Shown one piece after another: positions 1 through 8,951 of a stretch of DNA of 64,000 bases (its first letter is position 1; each line of letters starts with the position of its first letter). Under the pieces are notes generated by a model. The model was given only the letters and a program-made list of their open reading frames with translations, ran no database searches and was not told the DNA's origin. The stretch is from Cryobacterium sp. PH31-AA6 (GTDB lineage: Bacteria > Actinomycetota > Actinomycetes > Actinomycetales > Microbacteriaceae), in assembly GCF_030063195.1 (NCBI RefSeq), contig NZ_JASISS010000002.1, forward strand, positions 1 to 64,000. The letters run 5' to 3'. Both the position numbers and the translations under genes were made by a program.

Positions 1-3
1 TTG

Positions 4-57
4 CATCTACGAGATGCCTCCTTGGTTGGTGAATAGTTTGTCTAAGTAACAACTATT
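4..57 (-). promoter_or_regulatory. Start region of a leftward gene leaving the window, with an inverted repeat
   Basis: On the minus strand an AAGGAGG Shine-Dalgarno (23 to 17) precedes an ATG at 6 to 4, so a leftward gene starts here and only two codons are inside the window. Upstream, AATAGTT (32-38) and AACTATT (51-57) form a perfect 7-bp inverted repeat with a 12-bp spacer. Its position suits an operator for a dimeric repressor. The neighbouring TetR-type gene is a possible binder, but this is inference. Confidence 0.55.
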
Positions 58-103
58 TTACCTGATCAGAGGGGCATTCTCGGTTTAACTCGCCGTCACG
101 GAA

Positions 104-712
104 TCAAAGCCGACCGGTGGATTGAGGTTCAGGCGCTACTTGCAGCAAGGCCCGGACAGTCTGGGGGAGCGCCTTCTCTACCTCGTGCTCCGTCAGGCGC
201 CCGGTCCTGACTTCAGATGCCGCACCGTGCAGGATTGCAAAATAGCAGGCAGTCTGCCAACCGACAGATTGATCGATCCGAAACGCACCCTCGGTCCGGC
301 CGCGTGCCAAGAGATTCTCGACCCGCACTCTCGGGCTGTTATGGCTTCCGTGCAGGTCGTCGTCCGGCATCTCCTGCTCGACGACACGGCGAAGCGCACT
401 CAGTCCCTCAACCAGCTTCCAGGAAGACAGCACAAGGGCATCCATCGCTTCCCAAGGAGTGCCGTCCAGGTCAACGGCCGAGAGCTCCGATTCGACCCGA
501 GTCATCGTTCGCTGGAGCAGCGCGGAAAGAAGCTCGCTTCGAGAAGAGAAGTGACCATACAGGGTGACGCGCCCCACACCGGCGGCCTTCGCGATGTCGG
601 CGATGCTCGACGACGGATTGGCGACGAGGCACCTGGCTGCCGCCTCGAGAATCGCGTCCCGATTCCGCATCGAGTCCGACCGCAATGCTCGCTCTCGGTT
701 CGCTTGCACCAT
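104..712 (-). CDS. TetR/AcrR family transcriptional regulator
   Basis: About 202 residues, the usual size for TetR-family repressors. The N-terminal helix-turn-helix is visible: after RDAILEAAARCL come IADIAKAAGVGRVTLYGHF and SSRSELL, the conserved TetR DNA-binding pattern at roughly residues 15-65. The remainder is the variable ligand-binding domain, so the inducer cannot be read. I chose the ATG at 712 over an upstream TTG because GGGGGA lies just ahead of it. The gene follows an ABC-2 exporter on the same strand, which suggests it controls that exporter, the next leftward gene, or both. Substrate unknown. Confidence 0.85.
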   Translation of the reverse strand: MVQANRERALRSDSMRNRDAILEAAARCLVANPSSSIADIAKAAGVGRVTLYGHFSSRSELLSALLQRTMTRVESELSAVDLDGTPWEAMDALVLSSWKLVEGLSALRRVVEQEMPDDDLHGSHNSPRVRVENLLARGRTEGAFRIDQSVGWQTACYFAILHGAASEVRTGRLTEHEVEKALPQTVRALLQVAPEPQSTGRL

Positions 713-838
713 CGCGTCCCCCAACCCTCTATCTCAGACACTACTGTACGCGATCCCATCACGATGCGGCTGGCCGTGGGAAGGACTCTCTGCGCTGCCG
801 CGTAGGGATCCTGATCGGCGTAGTGCCGCCGCGACATC

Positions 839-1696
839 TCAGGTGTTCTTTCGGATCCAGCGGAACGTCAAGCGGCTGACCCCGAGCCCGACGAGCAGCC
901 AGATGGCCAGGTTCAAGGCAACGAGCTGGAAATCCCAGGAGCCGTTCTGCTCGAGGTTCACGAAATTCTCCGGAAGGAACACGCCGCGCAGGCCCTGCGC
1001 CATCCACTTCAGCGGGAACACGCTGGCGGCGGTTTGCATCCATTCCGGAAGTTTGTAGAACTCCAGGTAGACGCCGGAGATGAACTGCAGAACCAGCACG
1101 ACCGGAATGACCACGGCCGTCGCGCTCCTGCCCGAGCGGGGCAGCGCCGAAAGTGAGATGCCCAGGAAGGCCGAGGTGATGACACCGAATAGGAACACCC
1201 AAGCGAAGGTGAGCCATTTCCCGGCCTCGTCCGGCAAGGCGATCCCGAGTATCGAATGGGCCACCAGGATGAGGAGCGCCGCTTGGACGATCCCCGTGAC
1301 CAGGACCTGGCCAATCTTGCCTATGAAATAACTCAGCGGGGAGAGCGGGGTACCGCCAAGGCGTTTGAGGGTGCCGTCACTCTTCTCCCCGGCGATGTCG
1401 ACGGCGAGGTTCTGCACCCCGGAGAGAAGCATTCCCGCCGCCAGCATCCCAGGCAGGTAGTACGCGCCCACGCTGATGCCGCCGGTGCCGTCTGGAGCGG
1501 CACCAATTTTCCCCCTGGCCTCGAACGCGGCCGTGAAGATGACGAGCATGATGAACGGGAACAGAAACGTGAAGAAGATGCTGTCAGCGCTGCGAAAGTA
1601 GATCCGGGTCTCGTAGCCGATTCGAGAGAGACCGACCCGGAGGAACTGGCCCAGGCGGGCAGGCGCGGACCCAGTGTTGGCGTCGATGCGGCTCAT
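839..1696 (-). CDS. ABC-2 type transporter permease
   Basis: A 285-residue membrane protein that would form the channel of an ABC exporter with the ATPase encoded immediately upstream. About six hydrophobic segments are visible, beginning near FFTFLFPFIMLVIFTAAF, with the central region containing SDGTLKRLGGTPL, typical of ABC-2 permeases of the drug/daunorubicin-exporter type. Its ATG lies inside the last codons of the ATPase gene (four-base overlap at 1693-1696), indicating translational coupling. The exported compound cannot be inferred; drugs, lipids or peptides are all possible. Confidence 0.85.
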   Translation of the reverse strand: MSRIDANTGSAPARLGQFLRVGLSRIGYETRIYFRSADSIFFTFLFPFIMLVIFTAAFEARGKIGAAPDGTGGISVGAYYLPGMLAAGMLLSGVQNLAVDIAGEKSDGTLKRLGGTPLSPLSYFIGKIGQVLVTGIVQAALLILVAHSILGIALPDEAGKWLTFAWVFLFGVITSAFLGISLSALPRSGRSATAVVIPVVLVLQFISGVYLEFYKLPEWMQTAASVFPLKWMAQGLRGVFLPENFVNLEQNGSWDFQLVALNLAIWLLVGLGVSRLTFRWIRKNT

Positions 1697-2610
1697 GCGA
1701 GAACCCCGGGGTCTTTGCCGAGGGCGGCAGCCGTTGCGACAGACGTCACGGGCCCTGATCGGCTGCCCTGCACCAGGCCGAGATAGATGTCCTCCAGGCT
1801 GGGTCGAATCACTTCGAGGACGGTGGGTTCAGCGCCGGATGCCGCCACGAGGGCGGCCACGAGCCGCGCCGGCTCGTCCGAGCGTTGCTCTTGGAACGTA
1901 CCGGAGGCGTCGCGCCAGCGCACGAGCGGCACCCGCGCATCCGCCCCACCGATCTCACCGATGGCGCCGATGTCGATCAGGAGCCCGTCGTTGATCACGC
2001 CGGCCCGGTCGCCCAGTTGGGCGGCCTCGTCGAGGTAGTGGGTGGTGAGCAGGATGGAGGTGCCCTCGGCCTGGAGGCGGCGCACGAGGTCCCAGAACTG
2101 GTGTCGCGCCTCGGGGTCGAAGCCCGTGGTGGGCTCGTCCAGGAACAGGAGTTCAGGCCGACCGATGATGCCCAGCGCCACGTCGACGCGGCGCCGCTGC
2201 CCGCCGGAGAGCTTGCTGATGCGGGTCTTCGCCTTCGATTCCAGGCCGACGGCCTCGATCACCTCGGCGACGCGGCGCGGCCGCGGGTAGAGACCGGCGA
2301 AGTGGGTGAGCTGCTCGGTGACGGTGACGTTGCCGCTCTCCCCGGTGGACTGCAGCACGATGCCGAGGCGCGACTTCCAGGCCAGGCCGCCGCGCTGCGG
2401 GTCGACGCCGAGCACGCGCACCTCGCCCGCGGTGCGGTCGCGGTATCCCTCGAGGATCTCGATCGCGGTGCTCTTCCCGGCCCCGTTCGGGCCGAGGAGC
2501 GCGAAGGTCTCGCCGGCCTCGATGTCGAAGCTGATGCCGCGGAGCGCCTCGAAGTTCCCGTAGGACTTGTGCAGGTCGCGCACGCGCACGGCGGGGGGTG
2601 ACAGTTTCAT
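1693..2610 (-). CDS. ABC transporter ATP-binding protein (DrrA-like)
   Basis: A 305-residue nucleotide-binding subunit. Walker A (LLGPNGAGKST, about residues 38-48), the signature LSGGQRRRVD, Walker B (LLFLDEPTTGFD) and the switch histidine in TTHYLDEA are all present, so it should be an active ATPase. The C-terminal 80 residues are an accessory region as in DrrA-type exporters. It pairs with the permease overlapping its 3' end. A 27-bp gap separates it from the small membrane gene upstream, so it is probably the sixth gene of the long leftward cluster. Confidence 0.9.
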   Translation of the reverse strand: MKLSPPAVRVRDLHKSYGNFEALRGISFDIEAGETFALLGPNGAGKSTAIEILEGYRDRTAGEVRVLGVDPQRGGLAWKSRLGIVLQSTGESGNVTVTEQLTHFAGLYPRPRRVAEVIEAVGLESKAKTRISKLSGGQRRRVDVALGIIGRPELLFLDEPTTGFDPEARHQFWDLVRRLQAEGTSILLTTHYLDEAAQLGDRAGVINDGLLIDIGAIGEIGGADARVPLVRWRDASGTFQEQRSDEPARLVAALVAASGAEPTVLEVIRPSLEDIYLGLVQGSRSGPVTSVATAAALGKDPGVLA

Positions 2611-2637
2611 AGGAGTACTCCGTCCGGTCTTCCAGGC

Positions 2638-3018
2638 TCAGCCGACGGCGATGAGTGTCGCGAGAATCCCCAGGGTGAGCGACACGGGAACCATCACTCT
2701 CTTCTCTTTTGCGCTCTTCGAGGCGAGGTTCGGCAGCACGCTCAGCATCAGGTATCCCGCGATCACCCACATGGTGATGACCGCGACGAGGGGATCGGTG
2801 AAGACGTTTGTGACGTCGACGCGCTCAAGTGCGATGAATGCGAAGATGGCGTAGGTCACCACCGCCAGCACGCTGCCGACCCGCAGACGCGGGGGGAGAA
2901 CAGGGTGCTGTCCGCCCCAGGCAAAACGGCCGAAGGGAAGTCCCGCCGCCAGCAGTAGCTGGAAGGTAGCGAGGGCTGTGAGCATTGAGACAAAAGCAAT
3001 AGCGATTCCTGGTGTCAT
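2638..3018 (-). CDS. Small four-helix membrane protein, unknown function
   Basis: About 126 residues with four predicted membrane helices (starting near IAIAFVSMLTALATFQLL, then LAVVTYAIFAFIALERV, a third around VAVITMWVIAGYLML, and a C-terminal segment). I place the start at the ATG encoding MTPGIAIAF; a longer in-frame start adds a basic stretch with no sign of being coding. No catalytic motif is visible and I do not recognise the family. It lies between the DUF4389-like gene and the ABC exporter on the same strand. Confidence 0.6.
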   Translation of the reverse strand: MTPGIAIAFVSMLTALATFQLLLAAGLPFGRFAWGGQHPVLPPRLRVGSVLAVVTYAIFAFIALERVDVTNVFTDPLVAVITMWVIAGYLMLSVLPNLASKSAKEKRVMVPVSLTLGILATLIAVG

Positions 3019-3100
3019 GGTGAGTCGTCCGTTCTGGTGATGATGACATCTACGGGGCTTTCGTGGCTTTCTGGTAGAGGGGCGGCGAAGCTTTCTCCTC

Positions 3101-3799
3101 TCAGCTTGGCAATATGGCTTCGGCTTCACGCTCGGCTGTGGCCGTACGCGGTTCGTTCGCACCCGTGTCGAGCCGGAACGGCGGGTATACGTCGGACATG
3201 AACGCGACGTAGGCGACGACGCGGTAGATCCAACGGTTGATGCCGATGAGCAGGTCGAACAGGGGTTGCGGGTATCGACCGGTCATGAGGAGAAATGCTC
3301 CAGCGATTACCGCGAGCACGTTGACGATTGAGAAAGCACCGCTGGTCGAACCCGTTGAGGAGGGCACAAAGGTGAGGATGTCGGCCATTACGAAGATCAC
3401 GATCGCAACGTGGGGGAGGGCAAGCATCCACTTGACCACGACGAGCCCTCGAGAGAGGCGTGTCGGGTAGGCGACGTCGAAGCGGGCAGGGTATTCCGTG
3501 TCGCGCAGGGTGAACGGCGGGTAGCTGTCGGTTCCGAGGGCGGCGTAGACGTAAAACCCGACCCGCCAGTTCCACCGCAGCACCCCGACCGTGAAGTCGA
3601 AGAGTGACCGCGGGTAGCGTCCGGTGAACGCGATGGCGAGGCCCGAGGCCAGGGTTACGAGTAGGAACGCACCGTTCAACACGGCCAGAATCACGAAGTG
3701 GGGGATGGCAAGCACCATCTTCACCAGCCACAACCATCGTGATGGGCTCGGATCGAACCGGCCGTGCAGCTGCACTGGTGATGTGACTTGTGTCGTCAT
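3101..3799 (-). CDS. DUF4389-type membrane protein
   Basis: A 232-residue protein built from two similar halves. Each half has the pattern LVKMVLAIPHFVIL or VVKWMLALPHVAIVI followed by a second helix and then TGRYPRSLFDF or TGRYPQPLFDL. The repeated GRYP..LFD signature with RW and Y..PPF motifs is what I know as DUF4389. About four membrane helices, function unknown. The ATG at 3799 overlaps the stop of the DUF2306-like gene by four bases, so the two are coupled. The longer upstream frame is arginine/proline-rich shadow sequence and was excluded. Confidence 0.75.
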   Translation of the reverse strand: MTTQVTSPVQLHGRFDPSPSRWLWLVKMVLAIPHFVILAVLNGAFLLVTLASGLAIAFTGRYPRSLFDFTVGVLRWNWRVGFYVYAALGTDSYPPFTLRDTEYPARFDVAYPTRLSRGLVVVKWMLALPHVAIVIFVMADILTFVPSSTGSTSGAFSIVNVLAVIAGAFLLMTGRYPQPLFDLLIGINRWIYRVVAYVAFMSDVYPPFRLDTGANEPRTATAEREAEAILPS

Positions 3800-4500
3800 G
3801 CTGTAATTCCTGTCAGGGTAGTTGAGTGAGTATTCGTTCCTGCGGAGCGACCTGGCAGTCGCCGCACCCTGCGCCGGATGACCGTCTCGGCCACAGCGAG
3901 GTTGATGACCCAGGCCGCGCCCATGAGGACGGTCCTCGAGAGCTCGTGGGTTGATCCGAAGATGATCGAGCCGGGGATGAGAACGATCGCCTGAGTTCCG
4001 GCACCCATGCCGATCGCGTATGCCCGTGTCATCCAGTCGCCGTGCGCAACAAATTTGCGGCGGACGATCCCTCGAATGCCGAGCAGGATACTTGCGATCA
4101 TCGCGGAGCCGAAGAGCAGGCGGAGAGCTTCCAACACGCCGCCATCTCCGAGGGGGTGCGGGTAAAAAGCCGCCATCCACATGCCGGATAGTGCTGTCAG
4201 CAGTCCGGTCGGGATGAGGACGCGGCCCGCCGCCCGGTGCCATCGGTTGGTGCGTCGTCGTCGTGCCGGAACGAACTGAAAAGCCCCGAGCAAGCTGAAG
4301 ACGGTGACGCTGATGATGTGGATCAGGACGGGAACGGGGGAGTCAAGGAATCGTGCGTTGTGCACGGTCGGCGCGGCTCCGCCGGTCAGCTCGCCAAGCC
4401 GGACGGCACCGGCGAGCATGGGGATGAGGCTGAGAAGGATGAGTCCGCTGAGTGTGAGCCATGATTTTGAGGCCCGGGTTGTGGCGATGTCAGCGGTCAT
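3796..4500 (-). CDS. DUF2306-type integral membrane protein
   Basis: A 234-residue membrane protein with six or seven hydrophobic segments and conserved features of DUF2306 proteins: a histidine in HIISVTVFSLLGAFQF, then RRRTNRWHRAAGRVL and the late GDWMTRAYAIGMGAG. A GGGAGGAG Shine-Dalgarno sits just upstream of the ATG at 4500. Family members are uncharacterised; the paired histidines resemble cytochrome-type membrane proteins, but haem binding is speculation. Four-base overlap with the DUF4389-like gene, and ten-base overlap with the small gene upstream. Confidence 0.75.
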   Translation of the reverse strand: MTADIATTRASKSWLTLSGLILLSLIPMLAGAVRLGELTGGAAPTVHNARFLDSPVPVLIHIISVTVFSLLGAFQFVPARRRRTNRWHRAAGRVLIPTGLLTALSGMWMAAFYPHPLGDGGVLEALRLLFGSAMIASILLGIRGIVRRKFVAHGDWMTRAYAIGMGAGTQAIVLIPGSIIFGSTHELSRTVLMGAAWVINLAVAETVIRRRVRRLPGRSAGTNTHSTTLTGITA

Positions 4501-4750
4501 GTTCTGATCTCCTCCCTGGTAGATGGGTGGCGTCGCTGGCGGCCGCGTGGTCGTGCAGGATGTTAACCGAGATGAGGGGCACACCCAGGTCGCTCACGCG
4601 CCGAATCAATCCGTGTAGGGCAGCTTGATCGATGACGGTCCCGGTGAGGGTGGTGAATCCATCTGCATCGGTTGTGAGCGTGGCGTCCTCGAACCATTCG
4701 CTCCACCTCGAGTCAAGCTGCCCGGCAAGGCGGATTTCGTACCGGCTCAT
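4490..4750 (-). CDS. Conserved hypothetical small cytosolic protein (86 aa)
   Basis: The body reads MSRYEIRLAGQLDSRWSEWF followed by a segment with GFTTLTGTVIDQAALHGLI and VSDLGVPLISV. I recognise this layout (Y.I...G.LD.RWS.WF, then TTL.G...DQAALHGLL.R..DLG.PL) as a small conserved actinobacterial protein with no assigned function. It is soluble, lacks cysteines and lies between two membrane-protein genes, overlapping both (four bases upstream, ten downstream), so it is translated as part of the same unit. Confidence 0.75.
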   Translation of the reverse strand: MSRYEIRLAGQLDSRWSEWFEDATLTTDADGFTTLTGTVIDQAALHGLIRRVSDLGVPLISVNILHDHAAASDATHLPGRRSEHDR

Positions 4751-5436
4751 TTCGCCGCGCTGTTGAGGTGGGCCTCGTTTGCGCTCACCCGGAGCGCCGC
4801 AGCGTTCCGGCGCTGGTCGGAGAAAAGGGAGAAGCCGAGCCAAACCAGGGCGAGGCCCATGGGAACGGCGGCCATGCGTTCGAGCGCGTGGGGGAGCAGC
4901 GCACCGGCGATGGGGGTCGCGGCAGCGGCGGCGATCAACAGGATGCCCGCTCCGCGGGAGAGCAACCGGGCCCGGATGACGGCGATTCCGAAGAGCAGCG
5001 CGCCACCGATGTACAGGAGTGCGCCGACCTGGGGAAGGGCAGCGAGCGGCCCGAGGTCGGTCACGGCCGCGTACCGTCCGAACAGGCCGACGAAGTCCAC
5101 GGAAACCTGGGGAGCATCGGATACGAAGAGGGGGGCGATGAACGCTTCAGCGAAGGTGAAGGCGGACTGCAGAATGAAGAAGAAGCCAAACATCAGATAC
5201 CCAATGAGCCCCAGGATTCCGAATTGCCGGACTTGCCTGAGGTAGATTCCGGTCACTCCCACGAGAGCCAGCACCGCTTCGGAGAAGCTCAGGATGTGCA
5301 CGACTGCCCACCGCTGCGTCGATAGTGAGGCCACGACGTCGGCAGGGTGGATGAACTGGATGACGATATAGGCCAGTCCCGCGAGGGCGGCAGCGACCGC
5401 GGCCCCGCGGGTGAGGGTGGATGTCGTGATGTTCAC
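4747..5436 (-). CDS. DUF4386-type membrane protein
   Basis: About 229 residues with six membrane helices, matching DUF4386 proteins of unknown function. The start is taken as GTG at 5436 because an AAGGAG sequence lies six bases ahead; the first residues are VNITTSTLTRGAAVAA. Helices run from AALAGLAYIVIQFI through GAGILLIAAAAATPIAGAL. It is the first gene after the large MalT-like regulator and overlaps the 86-residue gene by four bases, so the four small genes form one coupled group that the regulator may control. Confidence 0.75.
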   Translation of the reverse strand: MNITTSTLTRGAAVAAALAGLAYIVIQFIHPADVVASLSTQRWAVVHILSFSEAVLALVGVTGIYLRQVRQFGILGLIGYLMFGFFFILQSAFTFAEAFIAPLFVSDAPQVSVDFVGLFGRYAAVTDLGPLAALPQVGALLYIGGALLFGIAVIRARLLSRGAGILLIAAAAATPIAGALLPHALERMAAVPMGLALVWLGFSLFSDQRRNAAALRVSANEAHLNSAAK

Positions 5437-5562
5437 GGTGTGCTCCTTGAGTTTGGGTTGGCCGGACGGTTTTCCGGGCACATCCGAAAACTACGGAGCG
5501 ATGTGGTGACGCGACATCACCACATCCGTGGATCGCATGGTGATTGTTGCGGGAAGGGGTAC

Positions 5563-8259
5563 CTAGATCAGGCCCCAGGATTCGGCGCGGCGGACGGCGG
5601 CGGGGCGACTGCTCACGCCGAGTTTGAGGAAGATGTGTTTGGTGTGGGTCCGCATGGTGTTGAGCGAGACGTAGAGTTCGCGGGCGATCTCCGGGCCGGA
5701 CAGTTCCGTGGCCAGGAGTCTCAGCACGTGCAGCTCGCGCTCGCTCAGCGTCGCGGTAGGCGTACCCGGAGCATGGGCGTCCTCGGTGTCGCGTAGCGCC
5801 TGGCTGAGTTGACGCACGAAGTCCGGGCGGATGCCCGCACCGGCGGCCGTGCGCAGGAGCGCTAGCATCGGTGCACCCTCGTCGACGAATAGACGGACAT
5901 GGCCCTCTGCCTCGGCCCACGCGAGGGCGCGTTCCAGCGGGACGAGCGCGCGGGATGTCTCACCCTGCACCCGGAATGCGAGGGCTTGCAGTACTAATAT
6001 TTCGCTGGCGCTTCCCATCCGTCCGCCCGCCTCGGCTGCATGGAGCAGCCGATCGAGTAGGGCACGCGCGTCGCCCAGGGATTCGCCCAGGGGGTCATCG
6101 CGGTGCTCCGCGATCAGCAGCCGGGCGAGGGTGATGTGACGGAATTCGTGTCGATAGTCGGCCGAATCGGCGGGTGTGAGCTTCAGCTCCTCCACCCACT
6201 CCCGAGCCTCGGGCAGGCGTCCCTGCGCGATCCAGATACGAGCCTTCATGCCGGCGATGGGGCGGACCTCGGGGAAGAATCCACTGCGGTAGTGCTGTTC
6301 TGCTTGATCAAGTGATGCGAGCGCGAGGTCCGGGTCACCCTCGGCTTCGTGAACTCTCGCCATCGCCACGAACCATCGGTATCGATGCTCGTGCGAGAGG
6401 GCACTGTCGCCGAGGTCGTGGCTTGCCGCTAGATGATTCTTGGCGAGCGTGAGTTCATTGCGTTCCCGCAACAGGTCGCTGATGCCCGCGTGGAGGTCGG
6501 CCGTTGGCTGGCCGTCGTTTCCGTGTGCGATGGACTGCTGGAGCGCCTCCTCATAGTTCTTTTCGGCTTCCCGAAGTCTCCCGAGCGGCCTCAGCATGTC
6601 GGCGACCACCATGGTGGTGCTCAGCGCGTCGGTCAGGTTGCCGGCCATGCGGAGGTTCTTCGCGGAACCCTGGAACGTGGTCACGCCGGATTCGAGGTCC
6701 CCGTTGGCCCAGTATGCGAGGCCCAGCAGGCCTGCCGCGGCGCCTCGCCCCAGGTAATCGTCAGGCCTCGCGGCGTCGAACGCGTGCTGGGCATGGAGCC
6801 TGATCCCTGGTAGGTCTTCCGTGGCCAGAGCGAGGGACGCACGGTACAGCGCGATCGTGACGGGCAGGGTCCGGAGCTCCTCGCCTGGCTCGGAATCGTG
6901 CGCAGGCGACCCGTCTTCGCTGCCGGCAGAGAGGAGGTGTTCGGCCTCGGTCAGCTGACGATCCGCGGAGGAAATGTCACCGGAAACGAGAGAGGACCAG
7001 GCGGAGAACACCCGAAGCACTGGCCTGCGTTTCTTCGCATCATCCGGCAGCGTCGCGAGCCAGCCGAGCAGGGTCGCATCCTGTCTGCTCCTGCGGACGG
7101 CGGGAATGGTGGCTTCGATCACTCGCGCGGCCCGTGGGAAGTCTGCAGCCGCGAAGGCATGCTTGACCGCGTCGTCGGGAAAATCATTCTTCTCGAACCA
7201 CTCGCTGGCGAGGCGATGGAGTGCCGCCACGTGCTCGGTGCCGTGTATGAGCAGCCGGGATCGGAGGACGTCCGCAAAGAGGTGGTGGTATCGGTACCAC
7301 CGCCGCGTGTCATCCATGGGGACGATGAAAAGGTTTGCCCGTTCCAGTGACTGCAGCATGAGGGCGCTGTCCGTGCGTCCGGTGACGGCGTCGCAGAGGG
7401 GGCCGCTGAGTCGGTCGAGAATTGCGGTCTGGCAGAGGAACTCACGGATCTGGAGTGGTGCCTGGTGGAGTACCTCTTCGATGAGGTAGTCGATGACGAA
7501 CCGGTTGCTGCCGGTGAAGGCGTCGATGAAGGCGGGGATGTCTGTGGTCTCGCGCATGGAGAGCGCGGCAAGTTGAAGGCCCGCGATCCAGCCTTCGGTG
7601 CGGGTCTCGAGGGCTGCGACGTCCTCTCGGGTGAGCGACAGGCCTGTCGCGTGCTTGAGGAACGCGGCCGCTTCGTCGGGCGTGAAGCGCAGGTCGGCTG
7701 CGCGCAGTTCCGTTAGGTCACCGCTCGCTCGCAGTCGCGCCAGGGGAAGTAGCGGGTCGGAGCGGCTCGCTATGGCAAGGTGCATCGTGGGCGGCAGGTG
7801 GTCGAGTAGGAACGTTACGGCGTCTCGGACGGATGGGTCCTCGATGAGTTGAAAGTCGTCGAGAAACAGGATCGTCGGTTGCGTGTCACGCGACATCTTG
7901 TTGATGAGTGACGTGAGGGTCACTTCAGTGGACAGCCGGGTGTCATGATCCGCCGGGCCGCCATCGGACTGTGCCCGGTCGAGTGCGGCAGCCAGGTAGG
8001 TGAGGAATCGGGCGGGATCGTTGTCGCTTTGCTCCAGGGAAACCCAGGCAACTCGGACCGTCGGATCAAGCTGACGGGTCTGCGCAACCCACTCGACAAA
8101 CAGTGTGGTCTTGCCAAACCCGGCTGGTGCGGAGACGAGACTCAATCGTCGTCCCGCTTGGATTCCAGCGGTCAGCTGGTCGACGAGACGTGGACGGACG
8201 ATGGATTGGGAGCGCGGCGGCGGGACGAAGAGCTTTGTCGCCAGAACCACCATCGTCAT
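5563..8259 (-). CDS. MalT/LuxR-type STAND ATPase transcriptional activator
   Basis: An 898-residue regulator. Near the N-terminus is Walker A (APAGFGKTT, residues 44-52) and a Walker B (TILFLDDFQ, about 129-137), giving a STAND-class ATP switch. The long middle region is helical with TPR-like stretches, as in MalT sensor domains. The C-terminal 65 residues are a LuxR helix-turn-helix (LSERELHVLRLLATELSGPE then LYVSLNTMRTHTKHIFLKLG). Such proteins oligomerise on an inducer and activate nearby promoters. The cluster starting 126 bp downstream is the obvious target; the inducer is unknown. Confidence 0.9.
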   Translation of the reverse strand: MTMVVLATKLFVPPPRSQSIVRPRLVDQLTAGIQAGRRLSLVSAPAGFGKTTLFVEWVAQTRQLDPTVRVAWVSLEQSDNDPARFLTYLAAALDRAQSDGGPADHDTRLSTEVTLTSLINKMSRDTQPTILFLDDFQLIEDPSVRDAVTFLLDHLPPTMHLAIASRSDPLLPLARLRASGDLTELRAADLRFTPDEAAAFLKHATGLSLTREDVAALETRTEGWIAGLQLAALSMRETTDIPAFIDAFTGSNRFVIDYLIEEVLHQAPLQIREFLCQTAILDRLSGPLCDAVTGRTDSALMLQSLERANLFIVPMDDTRRWYRYHHLFADVLRSRLLIHGTEHVAALHRLASEWFEKNDFPDDAVKHAFAAADFPRAARVIEATIPAVRRSRQDATLLGWLATLPDDAKKRRPVLRVFSAWSSLVSGDISSADRQLTEAEHLLSAGSEDGSPAHDSEPGEELRTLPVTIALYRASLALATEDLPGIRLHAQHAFDAARPDDYLGRGAAAGLLGLAYWANGDLESGVTTFQGSAKNLRMAGNLTDALSTTMVVADMLRPLGRLREAEKNYEEALQQSIAHGNDGQPTADLHAGISDLLRERNELTLAKNHLAASHDLGDSALSHEHRYRWFVAMARVHEAEGDPDLALASLDQAEQHYRSGFFPEVRPIAGMKARIWIAQGRLPEAREWVEELKLTPADSADYRHEFRHITLARLLIAEHRDDPLGESLGDARALLDRLLHAAEAGGRMGSASEILVLQALAFRVQGETSRALVPLERALAWAEAEGHVRLFVDEGAPMLALLRTAAGAGIRPDFVRQLSQALRDTEDAHAPGTPTATLSERELHVLRLLATELSGPEIARELYVSLNTMRTHTKHIFLKLGVSSRPAAVRRAESWGLI

Positions 8260-8432
8260 TGTTTCATCCTAAGGAGGCACGGAGCGGGCGACCAGCATCC
8301 ATCGCCTGATTGCGGCCGCGGAGATTCAACGCTCCTCCGCGACCGGAACGCAGATACTGGCTAGGTTGCCGGATTGGCAACAACATTGGTTCCTGCGGTG
8401 CATGTCGGTCCAGCTTGGACGAGGAGGTCAAC

Positions 8433-8951
8433 ATGGAGACGAAGACAGACAACAAGTATTACGACATCGTGATCATTGGGGGTGGCGTTTCCGGGAAGGC
8501 CGCCGCCCTCGCGGCACGACGCACTCATCGCCGAGTGGCGATCATCGATGCAGAACTGTGCAACCAGCCATCAGCGGGTGGGCGCGACTATCCCAGTGGC
8601 GAGGGACTCAGGTCCCTCAAGCCGATTGCGATTGTCCGGACCGAAATCGATGGGGTGGATTTCATACCGGCGCGAGCCATTGACCTGGCCAAGGAGGGGA
8701 ACAGCAGTGTCATAAGGCTCCACGACGGTCGCAGCGTTCGTGGTCGGCGGGTACTTGTGGCGACCGGTCTGGTCGCTGAGCTTCCCGACGTCGGCGGTCT
8801 TCGGGAGCGGTGGGGTCAGGACGTTTTCGATTGCCGGGGAATTCGTGGTGGGGAATTCAGAGGAAAGGCATTTGTCTCGTCATCGGCGCAATTTCTGGCT
8901 GTGCTTTGTCGAGGAGAATTCCTGCGCGCTTGGTGTCATCGTCTGCGATAG
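8433..8951 (+). pseudogene. Truncated thioredoxin-reductase-like FAD/NAD(P) oxidoreductase
   Basis: Starts well: GAGGAGG ahead of an ATG, then a Rossmann FAD motif (DIVIIGGGVSGKAAALAARR) and the later VRGRRVLVATGLVAELPDVG typical of small thioredoxin-reductase-like flavoproteins. Family members run to about 300 residues with a second nucleotide-binding domain. Here recognisable similarity stops around base 8835, after GQDVFDC, and the remaining frame is the antisense of the next gene. The protein lacks the NADPH domain and is almost certainly non-functional. Two copies of GGGGAATTC (8836-8844, 8850-8858) sit at the break, consistent with a deletion between short repeats. Confidence 0.75.
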
